This document shows positions 47,908 to 61,600 of a stretch of 64,000 bases of DNA, one piece after another. Below the pieces are notes generated by a model. It saw only the letters and a list, made by a program, of their open reading frames with translations. It was not told the origin of the DNA and ran no database searches. Source of the DNA: Ceratothoa steindachneri (taxonomy: Eukaryota > Arthropoda > Malacostraca > Isopoda > Cymothoidae). The position numbers were made by a program, and so were the translations under genes. Numbering within the stretch: position 1 is the stretch's first letter; each line of letters starts with the position of its first letter. The stretch lies in the NCBI GenBank assembly GCA_963969495.1, contig OZ018338.1, forward strand, positions 46,755,206-46,819,205. Reading direction: 5' to 3'.

Positions 47908-50049
47908 GCAAATATTTTAAAACCTATTCAATTTAGGTCTCCGATTATAAGTAATATTATGCAAAATCATGCAAAAACGGTCAGTTTTGAGATTCGATCG
48001 ATTTCTTAAAAAAAGCTCGAAAAACGTCGGTTTTAGGAAAATAAACCGTTTTTCAAACTTAGCAAGTTATTGCTCTCGAATCTAAGTAATATTAAGCAAA
48101 AGCTGGAAAAACGGCCGTTTTTAAGGTTTGATCCATTTCCTAAAAAAGATTGAAAAATGGGAGTTTTTTGGATGATGCAAATATCTTCAAACCTATCCAA
48201 TTAAGGTCTCCGATTATAACTAATATTAGGCAAAAACGGCCAGTTTTGAGATTCGATCGATTTCTTATAAAAAGCTTGTAAACGTCAGTTTGGGGAAAAT
48301 AAACCGTTTTTCAAACTTAGCAAGTTATTTCTCTCGAATCTAAGTAATATTACCCAAAACCTGGAAAAACGGCAGTTTTTAAGGTTAGGTCTATTTCCAA
48401 AAAAATGATTGAAAAGCGGGAGTTTTTTGGATGGTGCAAATATCTTCAAACCTATCCAATAAAGGTCTCCGATTTTAGGTAATATTAGGCAAAAACATGC
48501 AAAAACGGTCAGTTTTGAGATTCGATCGATTTCTTAAAAAAAGCTTGAAAAACGTCTGTTTTGGGAAAATAAGCCGTTTTTCAAACTTAGCAAGTTATTG
48601 CTCTTGAATCGAAGTAATATTAACCAAAACCTTAAAAAACGGCCGTTTTTAAGGTTTGATCCATTTCCTAAAAAAGATTTAAAAATAGGAGTTTTTTAGA
48701 TGATGCAAATATCTTCAAACCTATCCAATTAGGGTCTCCGATTATAAGTAATATTATGCAAAATCATGCAAAAACGGTCAGTTTTGAGATTCGATCGATT
48801 TCTTAAAAAAAGCTCGAAAAACGTCGGTTTTAGGAAAATAAACCGTTTTTCAAACTTAGCAAGTTATTGCTCATGAATCTAAGTAATATTAAACAAAAGC
48901 TGGAAAAACGGCCGTTTTCAAGGTTAGGTCTATTTCCAAAAAAATGATTGAAAAGCGGGAGTTTGTGGATGATGCAAATATCTTCAAACCTATCCAATTA
49001 GGGTCTCCGATTATAAGTAATATTATGCAAAATCATGCAAAAACGGTTAGGTTTGAGATTCGATCGATTTCTTAAAAAAAGCTCGAAAAACATCTGTTTT
49101 GGGAAAATAAGCCGTTTTTCAAACTTAGCAAGTTATTGCTCTCGAATCGAAGTAATATTATCCAAAACCTTAAAAAACGGCCGTTTTTAAGGTTTGATCC
49201 ATTTCCTAAAAAAGATTTAAAAATAGGAGTTTTTTAGATGATGCAAATATCTTCAAACCTATCCAATTAGGGTCTCCGTTTTTAAGTAATATTATGCAAA
49301 ATCATGCAAAAACAGGCAGTTTTGAGATTCGATCGATTTCTTAAAAAAAGCTCGAAAAACGTCGGTTTTAGGAAAATAAACCGTTTTTCAAACTTAGCAA
49401 GTTATTGCTCATGAATCTAAGTAATATTAAACAAAAGCTGGAAAAACGGCCGTTTTTAAGGTTTAAACCATTTCCTAAAAAAGATTGAAAATCGGGAGTT
49501 TTTTGGATGATGCAAATATCTTCAAACCTATCCAATTAAGGTCTCCGATTATAAGTAATATTAGGCAAAAACATGCAAAAACGGCCAGTTTTGGGATTCA
49601 ATCAATTTCTTAAAAAAAGCTTGAAAAACGTCAGTTTTGGGAAAATAAACCGATTTTCAAACTTAGAGAGTTACTGTTCCCATATCTGAGGAATATTAAC
49701 CAAAACCTGGAAAAACGGCCGTTTTTGAGGTTTGATCCATTTCCTAAAAAAGATTGAAAATCGGGAGTTTTTTGGATGATGCAAATATCTTCAAACCTAT
49801 CCAATTAAGGTCTCCGATTATAAGTAATATTAGGCAAAAACATGCAAAAACGGCCAGTTTTGGGATTCAATCAATTTCTTAAAAAAAGCTTGAAAAACGT
49901 CAGTTTTGGGAAAATAAACCGATTTTCAAACTTAGAGAGTTACTGTTCCCATATCTGAGGAATATTAACCAAAACCTGGAAAAACGGCCGTTTTTGAGGT
50001 TTGATCCATTTTCTAAAAAAGATTGAAAAACGGGAGTTTTTTGGATAAT
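47908..50049. repeat. 8-mer HOR (2142 bp)
   Basis: Boxes at 47908, 48177, 48436, 48705, 48974, 49243, 49512, 49781. Order s1 s6 s7 s8 s10 s11 s12 s13. The s1 acquires the s3 second half (GCTCTCGAATC, AAGCAAAAGCTGG), so s2 and s3 were lost by a crossover between the similar bodies of s1 and s3. Confidence 0.9.
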
Positions 50050-52461
50050 GCAAATATTTTAAAACCTATTCAATTTAGGTCTCCGATTATAAGTAATATT
50101 ATGCAAAATCATGCAAAAACGGTCAGTTTTGAGATTCGATCGATTTCTTAAAAAAAGCTCGAAAAACGTCGGTTTTAGGAAAATAAACCGTTTTTCAAAC
50201 TTAGCAAGTTATTGCTCATGAATCTAAGTAATATTAAACAAAAGCTGGAAAAACGGCCGTTTTTAAGGTTTAAACCATTTCCTAAAAAAGATTGAAAAAT
50301 GGGAGTTTTGGGGATAATGCAAATATCTTCAAACCTATCCAATTAAGGTCTCCGATTATAAGTAATATTAGGCAAAAACATGCAAAAACGGCCAGTTTTG
50401 GGATTCAATCGATTTCTTAAAAAAAGCTTGAAAAACGTCAGTTTTGGGAAAATAAACCGTTTTTCAAACTTACAGAGTTACTGTTCCCATATCTGAGGAA
50501 TATTAACCAAAACCTGGAAAAACGGCCGTTTTCAAGGTTTAGTATATTTCCAAAAAAATGATTGAAAAGCGGGAGTTTGTGGATGATGCAAATATCTTCA
50601 AACCTATCCAATTAGGGTCTCCGATTATAAGTAATATTATGCAAAATCATGCAAAAACGGTCAGTTTTGAGATTCGATCGATTTCTTAAAAAAAAGCTCG
50701 AAAAACGTCGGTTTTAGGAAAATAAACCGTTTTTCAAACTTAGCAAGTTATTGCTCTCGAATCTAAGTAATATTAAGCAAAAGCTGGAAAAACGGCCGTT
50801 TTTAAGGTTTGATCCATTTCCTAAAAAAGATTGAAAAATGGGAGTTTTTTGGATGATGCAAATATCTTCAAACCTATCCAATTAAGGTCTCCGATTATAA
50901 CTAATATTAGGCAAAAACGGCCAGTTTTGAGATTCGATCGATTTCTTATAAAAAGCTTGTAAACGTCAGTTTGGGGAAAATAAACCGTTTTTCAAACTTA
51001 GCAAGTTATTTCTCTCGAATCTAAGTAATATTACCCAAAACCTGGAAAAACGGCCGTTTTTAAGGTTAGGTCTATTTCCAAAAAAATGATTTAAAAGCGG
51101 GAGTTTTTTGGATGGTGCAAATATCTTCAAACCTATCCAATAAAGGTCTCCGATTTTAGGTAATATTAGGCAAAAACATGCAAAAACGGTTAGTTTTGAG
51201 ATTCGATCGATTTCTTAAAAAAAGCTTGAAAAACGTCTGTTTTGGGAAAATAAGCCGTTTTTCAAACTTAGCAAGTTATTGCTCTTGAATCGAAGTAATA
51301 TTAACCAAAACCTTAAAAAACGGCCGTTTTTAAGGTTTGATCCATTTCCTAAAAAAGATTTAAAAATAGGAGTTTTTTAGATGATGCAAATATCTTCAAA
51401 CCTATCCAATTAGGGTCTCCGATTATAAGTAATATTATGCAAAATCATGCAAAAACGGTCAGTTTTGAGATTCGATCGATTTCTTAAAAAAAGCTCGAAA
51501 AACATCTGTTTTGGGAAAATAAGCCGTTTTTCAAACTTAGCAAGTTATTGCTCTCGAATCGAAGTAATATTATCCAAAACCTTAAAAAACGGCCGTTTTT
51601 AAGGTTTGATCCATTTCCTAAAAAAGATTTAAAAATAGGAGTTTTTTAGATGATGCAAATATCTTCAAACCTATCCAATTAGGGTCTCCGATTATAAGTA
51701 ATATTATGCAAAATCATGCAAAAACAGGCAGTTTTGAGATTCGATCGATTTCTTAAAAAAAGCTCGAAAAACGTCGGTTTTAGGAAAATAAACCGTTTTT
51801 CAAACTTAGCAAGTTATTGCTCATGAATCTAAGTAATATTAAACAAAAGCTGGAAAAACGGCCGTTTTTAAGGTTTAAACCATTTCCTAAAAAAGATTGA
51901 AAATCGGGAGTTTTTTGGATGATGCAAATATCTTCAAACCTATCCAATTAAGGTCTCCGATTATAAGTAATATTAGGCAAAAACATGCAAAAACGGCCAG
52001 TTTTGGGATTCAATCAATTTCTTAAAAAAAGCTTGAAAAACGTCAGTTTTGGGAAAATAAACCGATTTTCAAACTTAGAGAGTTACTGTTCCCATATCTG
52101 AGGAATATTAACCAAAACCTGGAAAAACGGCCGTTTTTGAGGTTTGATCCATTTCCTAAAAAAGATTGAAAATCGGGAGTTTTTTGGATGATGCAAATAT
52201 CTTCAAACCTATCCAATTAAGGTCTCCGATTATAAGTAATATTAGGCAAAAACATGCAAAAACGGCCAGTTTTGGGATTCAATCAATTTCTTAAAAAAAG
52301 CTTGAAAAACGTCAGTTTTGGGAAAATAAACCGATTTTCAAACTTAGAGAGTTACTGTTCCCATATCTGAGGAATATTAACCAAAACCTGGAAAAACGGC
52401 CGTTTTTGAGGTTTGATCCATTTTCTAAAAAAGATTGAAAAACGGGAGTTTTTTGGATAAT
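50050..52461. repeat. 9-mer HOR lacking s10 as a separate monomer (2412 bp)
   Basis: Boxes at 50050, 50319, 50588, 50858, 51117, 51386, 51655, 51924, 52193. The monomer at 51386 starts as s8 and changes to s10 at CTCGAAAAAC (then ATCTG, AATAAGCCG). s8 and s10 are thereby fused into one. One extra A near 50695. Confidence 0.9.
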
Positions 52462-55140
52462 GCAAATATTTTAAAACCTATTCAATTTAGGTCTCCGATT
52501 ATAAGTAATATTATGCAAAATCATGTAAAAACGGTCAGTTTTGAGATTCGATCGATTTCTTAAAAAAAGCTCGAAAAACGTCGGTTTTAGGAAAATAAAC
52601 CGTTTTTCAAACTTAGCAAGTTATTGCTCATGAATCTAAGTAATATTAAACAAAAGCTGGAAAAACGGCCGTTTTTAAGGTTTAAACCATTTCCTAAAAA
52701 AGATTGAAAAATGGGAGTTTTGGGGATAATGCAAATATCTTCAAACCTATCCAATTAAGGTCTCCGATTATAAGTAATATTAGGCAAAAACATGCAAAAA
52801 CGGCCAGTTTTGGGATTCAATCGATTTCTTAAAAAAAGCTTGAAAAACGTCAGTTTTGGGAAAATAAACCGTTTTTCAAACTTACAGCTTTACTGTTCCC
52901 ATATCTGAGGAATATTAACCAAAACCTGGAAAAACGGCCGTTTTCAAGGTTTAGTATATTTCCAAAAAAATGATTGAAAAGCGGGAGTTTGTGGATGATG
53001 CAAATATCTTCAAACCTATCCAATTAGGGTCTCCGATTATAAGTAATATTATGCAAAATCATGCAAAAACGGTCAGTTTTGAGATTCGATCGATTTCTTA
53101 AAAAAAGCTCGAAAAACGTCGGTTTTAGGAAAATAAACCGTTTTTCAAACTTAGCAAGTTATTGCTCTCGAATCTAAGTAATATTAAGCAAAACTGGAAA
53201 AACGGCCGTTTTTAAGGTTTGATCCATTTCCTAAAAAAGATTGAAAAATGGGAGTTTTTTGGATGATGCAAATATCTTCAAACCTATCCAATTAAGGTCT
53301 CCGATTATAACTAATATTAGGCAAAAACGGCCAGTTTTGAGATTCGATCGATTTCTTATAAAAAGCTTGTAAACGTCAGTTTGGGGAAAATAAACCGTTT
53401 TTCAAACTTAGAGAGTTACTGTTCCCATATCTGAGGAATATTAACCAAAACCTGGAAAAACGGCCGTTTTTAAGGTTAGGTCTATTTCCAAAAAAATGAT
53501 TGAAAAGCGGGAGTTTTTTGGATGGTGCAAATATCTTCAAACCTATCCAATAAAGGTCTCCGATTTTAGGTAATATTAGGCAAAAACATGCAAAAACGGT
53601 CAGTTTTGAGATTCGATCGATTTCTTAAAAAAAGCTTGAAAAACGTCTGTTTTGGGAAAATAAGCCGTTTTTCAAACTTAGCAAGTTATTGCTCTTGAAT
53701 CGAAGTAATATTAACCAAAACCTTAAAAAACGGCCGTTTTTAAGGTTTGATCCATTTCCTAAAAAAGATTTAAAAATAGGAGTTTTTTAGATGATGCAAA
53801 TATCTTCAAACCTATCCAATTAGGGTCTCCGATTATAAGTAATATTATGCAAAATCATGCAAAAACGGTCAGTTTTGAGATTCGATCGATTTCTTAAAAA
53901 AAGCTCGAAAAACGTCGGTTTTAGGAAAATAAACCGTTTTTCAAAGTTAGCAAGTTATTGCTCGTGAATCTAAGTAATATTAAACAAAAGCTGGAAAAAC
54001 GGCCGTTTTCAAGGTTAGGTCTATTTCCAAAAAAATGATTGAAAAGCGGGAGTTTGTGGATGATGCAAATATCTTCAAACCTATCCAATTAGGGTCTCCG
54101 ATTATAAGTAATATTATGCAAAATCATGCAAAAACGGTTAGGTTTGAGATTCGATCGATTTCTTAAAAAAAGCTCGAAAAACATCTGTTTTGGGAAAATA
54201 AGCCGTTTTTCAAACTTAGCAAGTTATTGCTCTCGAATCGAAGTAATATTATCCAAAACCTTAAAAAACGGCCGTTTTTAAGGTTTGATCCATTTCCTAA
54301 AAAAGATTTAAAAATAGGAGTTTTTTAGATGATGCAAATATCTTCAAACCTATCCAATTAGGGTCTCCGATTATAAGTAATATTATGCAAAATCATGCAA
54401 AAACAGGCAGTTTTGAGATTCGATCGATTTCTTAAAAAAAGCTCGAAAAACGTCGGTTTTAGGAAAATAAACCGTTATTCAAACTTAGCAAGTTATTGCT
54501 CATGAATCTAAGTAATAGTAAACAAAAGCTGGAAAAACGGCCGTTTTTAAGGTTTGATCCATTTCCTAAAAAAGATTGAAAATCGGGAGTTTTTTGGATG
54601 ATGCAAATATCTTCAAACCTATCCAATTAAGGTCTCCGATTATAAGTAATATTAGGCAAAAACATGCAAAAACGGCCAGTTTTGGGATTCAATCAATTTC
54701 TTAAAAAAAGCTTGAAAAACGTCAGTTTTGGGAAAATAAACCGATTTTCAAACTTAGAGAGTTACTGTTCCCATATCTGAGGAATATTAACCAAAACCTG
54801 GAAAAACGGCCGTTTTTGAGGTTTGATCCATTTCCTAAAAAAGATTGAAAATCGGGATTTTTTTGGATGATGCAAATATCTTCAAACCTATCCAATTAAG
54901 GTCTCCGATTATAAGTAATATTAGGCAAAAACATGCAAAAACGGCCAGTTTTGGGATTCAATCAATTTCTTAAAAAAAGCTTGAAAAACGTCAGTTTTGG
55001 GAAAATAAACCGATTTTCAAACTTAGAGAGTTACTGTTCCCATATCTGAGGAATATTAACCAAAACCTGGAAAAACGGCCGTTTTTGAGGTTTGATCCAT
55101 TTTCTAAAAAAGATTGAAAAACGGGAGTTTTTTGGATAAT
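52462..55140. repeat. 10-mer HOR copy 7 with a conversion patch in s6 (2679 bp)
   Basis: Boxes at 52462, 52731, 53000, 53268, 53527, 53796, 54065, 54334, 54603, 54872. In s6, about 53410-53445 reads GAGAGTTACTGTTCCC and TTAACCAAAACC, the s9/s12/s13 version, in place of TTATTTCTCTCG and TTACCC, with s6 sequence on both sides. The s3 has CAAAACTGG (one base missing). Confidence 0.88.
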
Positions 55141-58100
55141 GCAAATATTTTAAAACCTATTCAATTTAGGTCTCCGATTATAAGTAATATTATGCAAAAT
55201 CATGCAAAAACGGTCAGTTTTGAGATTCGATCGATTTCTTAAAAAAAGCTCGAAAAACGTCGGTTTTAGGAAAATAAACCGTTTTTCAAACTTAGCAAGT
55301 TATTGCTCATGAATCTAAGTAATATTAAACAAAAGCTGGAAAAACGGCCGTTTTTAAGGTTTAAACCATTTCCTAAAAAAGATTGAAAAATGGGAGTTTT
55401 GGGGATAATGCAAATATCTTCAAACCTATCCAATTAAGGTCTCCGATTATAAGTAATATTAGGCAAAAACATGCAAAAACGGCCAGTTTTGGGATTCAAT
55501 CGATTTCTTAAAAAAAGCTTGAAAAACGTCAGTTTTGGGAAAATAAACCGTTTTTCAAACTTAGCAAGTTATTGCTCATGAATCTAAGTAATATTAAACA
55601 AAAGCTGGAAAAACGGCCGTTTTCAGGTTTAGTCTATTTCCAAAAAAATGATTGAAAAGCGGGAGTTTGTGGATGATGCAAATATCTTCAAACCTATCCA
55701 ATTAGGGTCTTCGATTATAAGTAATATTATGCAAAATCATGCAAAAACGGTCAGTTTTGAGATTCGATCGGTTTCTTAAAAAAAGCTCGAAAAACGTCGG
55801 TTTTAGGAAAATAAACCGTTTTTCAAACTTAGCAAGTTATTGCTCTCGAATCTAAGTAATATTAAGCAAAAGCTGGAAAAACGGCCGTTTTTAAGGTTTG
55901 ATCCATTTCCTAAAAAAGATTGAAAAATGGGAGTTTTGGGGATAATGCAAATATCTTCAAACTTAGCCAATTAAGGTCTCCGATTATAAGTAATATTTGG
56001 CAAAAACATGCAAAAAACGTCTGTTTTGAGGTTTAATCGATTTCTTAAAAAAAGCTCGAAAAACATCAGTTTTGGGAAAATAAACCGTTTTTCAAACTTA
56101 GCAAGTTATTGCTCTCGTATCTAAGTAATATTTACCAACACCTGGAAAAACGGCCGTTTTTAAGGTTTAAACCATTTCCTAAAAAAGATTGAAAAACGGG
56201 ACTTTTTTGGATGGTGCAAATATCTTCAAACCTATCCAATTAGGGTCTCCGATTATAAGTAATATTATGCAAAATCATGCAAAAACGGTCAGTTTTGAGA
56301 TTCGATCGATTTCTTAAAAAAAGCTCGAAAAACGTCGGTTTTAGGAAAATAAACCGTTTTTCAAACTTAGCAAGTTATTGCTCTCGAATCTAAGTAATAT
56401 TAAGCAAAAGCTGGAAAAACGGCCGTTTTTAAGGTTTGATCCATTTCCTAAAAAAGATTAAAAAATAGGAGTTTTTTGGATGATGCAAATATCTTCAAAC
56501 CTATCCAATTAAGGTCTCCGATTATAACTAATATTAGGCAAAAACCTGCAAAAACGGCCAGTTTTGAGATTCGATCGATTTCTTATAAAAAGCTTGAAAA
56601 CGTCAGTTTGGGGAAAATAAACCGTTTTTCAAACTTAGCAAGTTATTTCTCTCGAATCTAAGTAATATTACCCAAAACCTGGAAAAACGGCCGTTTTTAA
56701 GGTTAGGTCTATTTCCAAAAAAATGATTGAAAAGCGGGAGTTTTTTGGATGGTGCAAATATCTTCAAACCTATCCAATAAAGGTCTCGGATTTTAAGTAA
56801 TATTAGGCAAAAACATGCAAAAACGGTCAGTTTTGAGATTCGATCGATTTCTTAAAAAAGCTCGAAAAACGTCTGTTTTGGGAAAATAAGCCGTTTTTCA
56901 AACTTAGCAAGTTATTGCTCTCGAATCGAAGTAATATTAACCAAAACCTTAAAAAACGGCCGTTTTTAAGGTTTGATCCATTTCCTAAAAAAGATTTAAA
57001 AATAGGAGTTTTTTAGATGATGCAAATATCTTCAAACCTATCCAATTAGGGTCTCCGATTATAAGTAATATTATGCAAAATCATGCAAAAACAGGCAGTT
57101 TTGAGATTCGATCGATTTCTTAAAAAAAGCTCGAAAAACGTCGGTTTTAGGAAAATAAACCGTTTTTCAAACTTAGCAAGTTATTGCTCATGAATCTAAG
57201 TAATATTAAACAAAAGCTGGAAAAACGGCCGTTTTTAAGGTTTAAACCATTTCCTAAAAAAAGATTGAAAATCGGGAGTTTTTTGGATGATGCAAATATC
57301 TTCAAACCTATCCAATTAATGTCTCCGATTATTATTAATATTAGGCAAAAACATGCAAAAACGGCCAGTATTGGGATTCAATCGATTTCTTAAAAAAAGC
57401 TTGAAAAACGTCAGTTTTGGGAAAATAAACCGTTTTTTAAACTTAGAGAGTTACTGTTCCCATATCTGAGGAATATTAACCAAAACCTGGATAAAACGGC
57501 CGTTTTCAAGGTTAGGTCTATTTCCAAAAAAATGATTGAAAAGCGGGAGTTTGTGGATGATGCAAATATCTTCAAACCTATCCAATTAGGGTCTCCGATT
57601 ATAAGTAATATTATGCAAAATCATGCAAAAACGGTTAGGTTTGAGATTCGATCGATTTCTTAAAAAAAGCTCGAAAAACATCTGTTTTGGGAAAATAAGC
57701 CGTTTTTCAAACTTAGCAAGTTATTGCTCTCGAATCGAAGTAATATTATCCAAAACCTTAAAAAACGGCCGTTTTTAAGGTTTGATCCATTTCCTAAAAA
57801 AGATTTAAAAATAGGAGTTTTTTAGATGATGCAAATATCTTCAAACCTATCCAATTAGGGTCTCCGATTATAAGTAATATTATGCAAAATCATGCAAAAA
57901 CAGGCAGTTTTGAGATTCGATCGATTTCTTAAAAAAAGCTCGAAAAACGTCGGTTTTAGGAAAATAAACCATTTTTCAAACTTAGCAAGTTATTGCTCAT
58001 GAATCTAAGTAATATTAAACAAAAGCTGGAAAAACGGCGGTTTTTAAGGTTTAAAACATTTCCTAAAAAAGATTGAAAATCGGGAGTTTTTTGGATGATG

Positions 58101-58637
58101 CAAATATCTTCAAACCTATCCAATTAAGGTCTCCGATTATAAGTAATATTAGGCAAAAACATGCAAAAACGGCCAGTTTTGGGATTCAATCAATTTCTTA
58201 AAAAAAGCTTGAAAAACGTCAGTTTTGGGAAAATAAACCGATTTTCAAACTTAGAGAGTTACTGTTCCCATATCTGAGGAATATTAACCAAAACCTGGAA
58301 AAACGGCCGTTTTTGAGGTTTGATCCATTTCCTAAAAAAGATTGAAAATCGGGAGTTTTTTGGATGATGCAAATATCTTCAAACCTATCCAATTAAGGTC
58401 TCCGATTATAAGTAATATTAGGCAAAAACATGCAAAAACGGCCAGTTTTGGGATTCAATCAATTTCTTAAAAAAAGCTTGAAAAACGTCAGTTTTGGGAA
58501 AATAAACCGATTTTCAAACTTAGAGAGTAACTGTTCCCATATCTGAGGAATATTAACCAAAACCTGGAAAAACGGCCGTTTTTGAGGTTTGATCCATTTT
58601 CTAAAAAAGATTGAAAAACGGGAGTTTTTTGGATAAT
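55141..58637. repeat. 13-mer HOR copy 4 (3497 bp)
   Basis: Boxes at 55141, 55410, 55678, 55947, 56216, 56485, 56754, 57022, 57292, 57562, 57831, 58100, 58369. Same length as the reference copy and the same s1-s13 order. Shares CGGCGG in s11 (near 58037) with the 13-mer at 38521. Private changes include TTCGATTATAAG near 55710 and AATTAATGTC near 57317. Confidence 0.9.
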
Positions 58638-61600
58638 GCAAATATTTTAAAACCTATTCAATTTAGGTCTCCGATTATAAGTAATATTATGCAAAATCAT
58701 GCAAAAACGGTCAGTTTTGAGATTCGATCGATTTCTTAAAAAAAGCTCGAAAAACGTCGGTTTTAGGAAAATAAACCGTTTTTCAAACTTAGCAGGTTAT
58801 TGCTCATGAATCTAAGTAATATTAAACAAAAGCTGGAAAAACGGCCGTTTTTAAGGTTTAAACCATTTCCTAAAAAAGATTGAAAATCGGGAGTTTTTTG
58901 GATGATGCAAATATCTTCAAACCTATCCAATTAAGGTTTCCGATTATTATTAATATTAGGCAAAAACATGCTAAAACGGCCAGTTTTGGGATTCAATCGA
59001 TTTCTTAAAAAAAGCTTGAAAAACGTCAGTTTTGGGAAAATAAACCGTTTTTCAAACTTAGAGAGTTACTGTTCCCATATCTGAGGAATATTAACCAAAA
59101 CCTGGAAAAACGGCCGTTTTTGAGGTTTGATCCATTTTCTAAAAAAGATTGAAAAACGGGGTTTTTTGGATAATGCAAATATTTTAAAACCTATTCAATT
59201 TAGGTCTCCGATTATAAGTAAGATTAGGCAAAAACATGCAAAAACGGCCAGTTTTGAGATTCAATCGATTTCTTAAAAAAAGCTTGGAAAACGTCAGTTT
59301 TGGGAAAATGAACCGTTTTTTAAACTTAGCAAGTTATTGCTCTCGAATCTAAGTAATATTAACCAAAACCTGGAAAAACGGCCGTTTTCAAGGTTTAGTA
59401 TATTTCCAAAAAAATGATTGAAAAGCGGGAGTTTGTGGATGATGCAAATATCTTCAAACCTATCCAATTAGGGTCTCCGATTATAAGTAATATTATGCAA
59501 AATCATGCAAAAACGGTTAGGTTTGAGATTCAATCGATTTCTTAAAAAAAGCTCGAAAAACGTCGGTTTTAGGAAAATAAACCGTTTTTCAAACTTAGCA
59601 AGTTATTGCTCTCGAATCTAAGTAATATTAAGCAAAAGCTGGAAAAACGGCCGTTTTTAAGGTTTGATCCATTTCCTAAAAAAGATTGAAAAATGGGAGT
59701 TTTGGGGATAATGCAAATATCTTCAAACTTAGCCAATTAAGGTCTCCGATTATATGTAATATCAGGCAAAAACATGCAAAAACCGTCTGTTTTGAGGTTT
59801 AATCGATTTCTTAAAAAAAGCTCGAAAAACATCAGTTTTGGGAAAATAAACCGTTTTTCAAACTTAGCAAGTTATTGCTCTCGAATCTAAGTAATATTTA
59901 CCAACACCTGGAAAAACGGCCGTTTTTAAGGTTTAAACCATTTCCTAAAAAAGATTGAAAAACGGGAGTTTTTTGGGTGATGCAAATATCTTCAAACCTA
60001 TGCAATAAAGGTCTCCGATTATAAGTAATATTAGGCAAAAACATGCAAAAACGGCCAGTTTCGAGATTCAATCGATTTCTTAAAAAAAGCTTGGAAAACG
60101 TCAGTTTTGGGAAAATAAACCGTTTTTCAAACTTAGCAAGTTATTGCTTTCGAATCTAAGTAATATTAAGCAAAAGCTGGAAAAACGGCCGTTTTTAAGG
60201 TTTGATCCATTTCCTAAAAAAGATTGAAAAATAGGAGTTTTGGGGATAATGCAAATATCTTCAAACTTAGCCAATTAAGGTCTCCGATTATAAGTAATAT
60301 TTGGCAAAAACATGCAAAAACCGTCTGTTTTGAGGTTTAATCGATTTCTTAAAAAAAGCTCGAAAAACATCAGTTTTGGGAAAATCAACCGTTTTTCACC
60401 TTAGCGAGTTATTGCTTTCGTATCTAAGTAATATTTACCAACACCTGGAAAAACGGCCGTTTTCAAGGTTTAAACCATTTCCTAAAAAAGATTGAAAAAC
60501 GGGACTTTTTTGGATGGTGCAAATATCTTCAAACCTATCCAATTAGGGTCTCCGATTATAAGTAATATTATGCAAAATCATGCAAAAACGGTCAGTTTTG
60601 AGATTCGATCGATTTCTTAAAAAAAGCTCGAAAAACGTCGGTTTTAGGAAAATAAACCGTTTTTCAAACTTAGCAAGTTATTGCTCTCGAATCTAAGTAA
60701 TATTAAGCAAAAGCTGGAAAAACGGCCGTTTTTAAGGTTTGATCCATTTCCTAAAAAAGATTGAAAAATGGGAGTTTTTTGGATTGTGCAAATATCTTCA
60801 AACCTATGCAATAAAGGTCTCCGATTTTAAGTAATATTAGGCAAAAACATGCAAAAACGGTCAGTTTTGAGATTCGATCGATTTCTTAAAAAAAGCTCGA
60901 AAAACGTCGGTTTTAGGAAAATAAACCGTTTTTCAAACTTAGCAAGTTATTGCTCATGAATCTAAGTAATATTAAACAAAAGCTAGAAAAACGGCCGTTT
61001 TTAAGGTTTAAACCATTTCCTAAAAAAGATTGAAAATCGGGAGTTTTTTGGATGATGCAAATATCTTCAAACCTATCCAATTAAGGTCTCCGATTATAAG
61101 TAATATTAGGCAAAAACATGCAAAAACGGCCAGTTTTGGGATTCAATCGATTTCTTAAAAAAAGCTTGAAAAACGTCAGTTTTGGGAAAATAAACCGTTT
61201 TTCAAACTTAGAGAGTTACTGTTCCCATATCTGAGGAATATTAACCAAAACCTGGAAAAACGGCCGTTTTTGAGGTTTGATCCATTTCCTAAAAAAGATT
61301 TAAAAATAGGAGTTTTTTAGATGATGCAAATATCTTCAAACCTATCCAATAAGGGTCTCCGATTATAAGTAATATTATGCAAAATCATGCAAAAACGGTC
61401 AGTTTTGAGATTCGATCGATTTCTTAAAAAAAGCTCGAAAAACGTCGGTTTTAGGAAAATAAACCGTTTTTCAAACTTAGCAAGTTATTGCTCATGAATC
61501 TAAGTAATATTAAACAAAAGCTAGAAAAACGGCCGTTTTTAAGGTTTAAACCATTTCCTAAAAAAGATTGAAAATCGGGAGTTTTTTGGATGATGCAAAT

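Noticed and set aside
14863..57393. Recurrent short frames of 60-80 codons on both strands, such as 14863-15066, 16843-17061, 17200-17409, 37766-38008 and 58459-58641
   Set aside because: Same explanation: chance frames in repeated DNA on both strands over the same monomers. Those at 36971, 37766 and 38852 exist only because of the indel patch.
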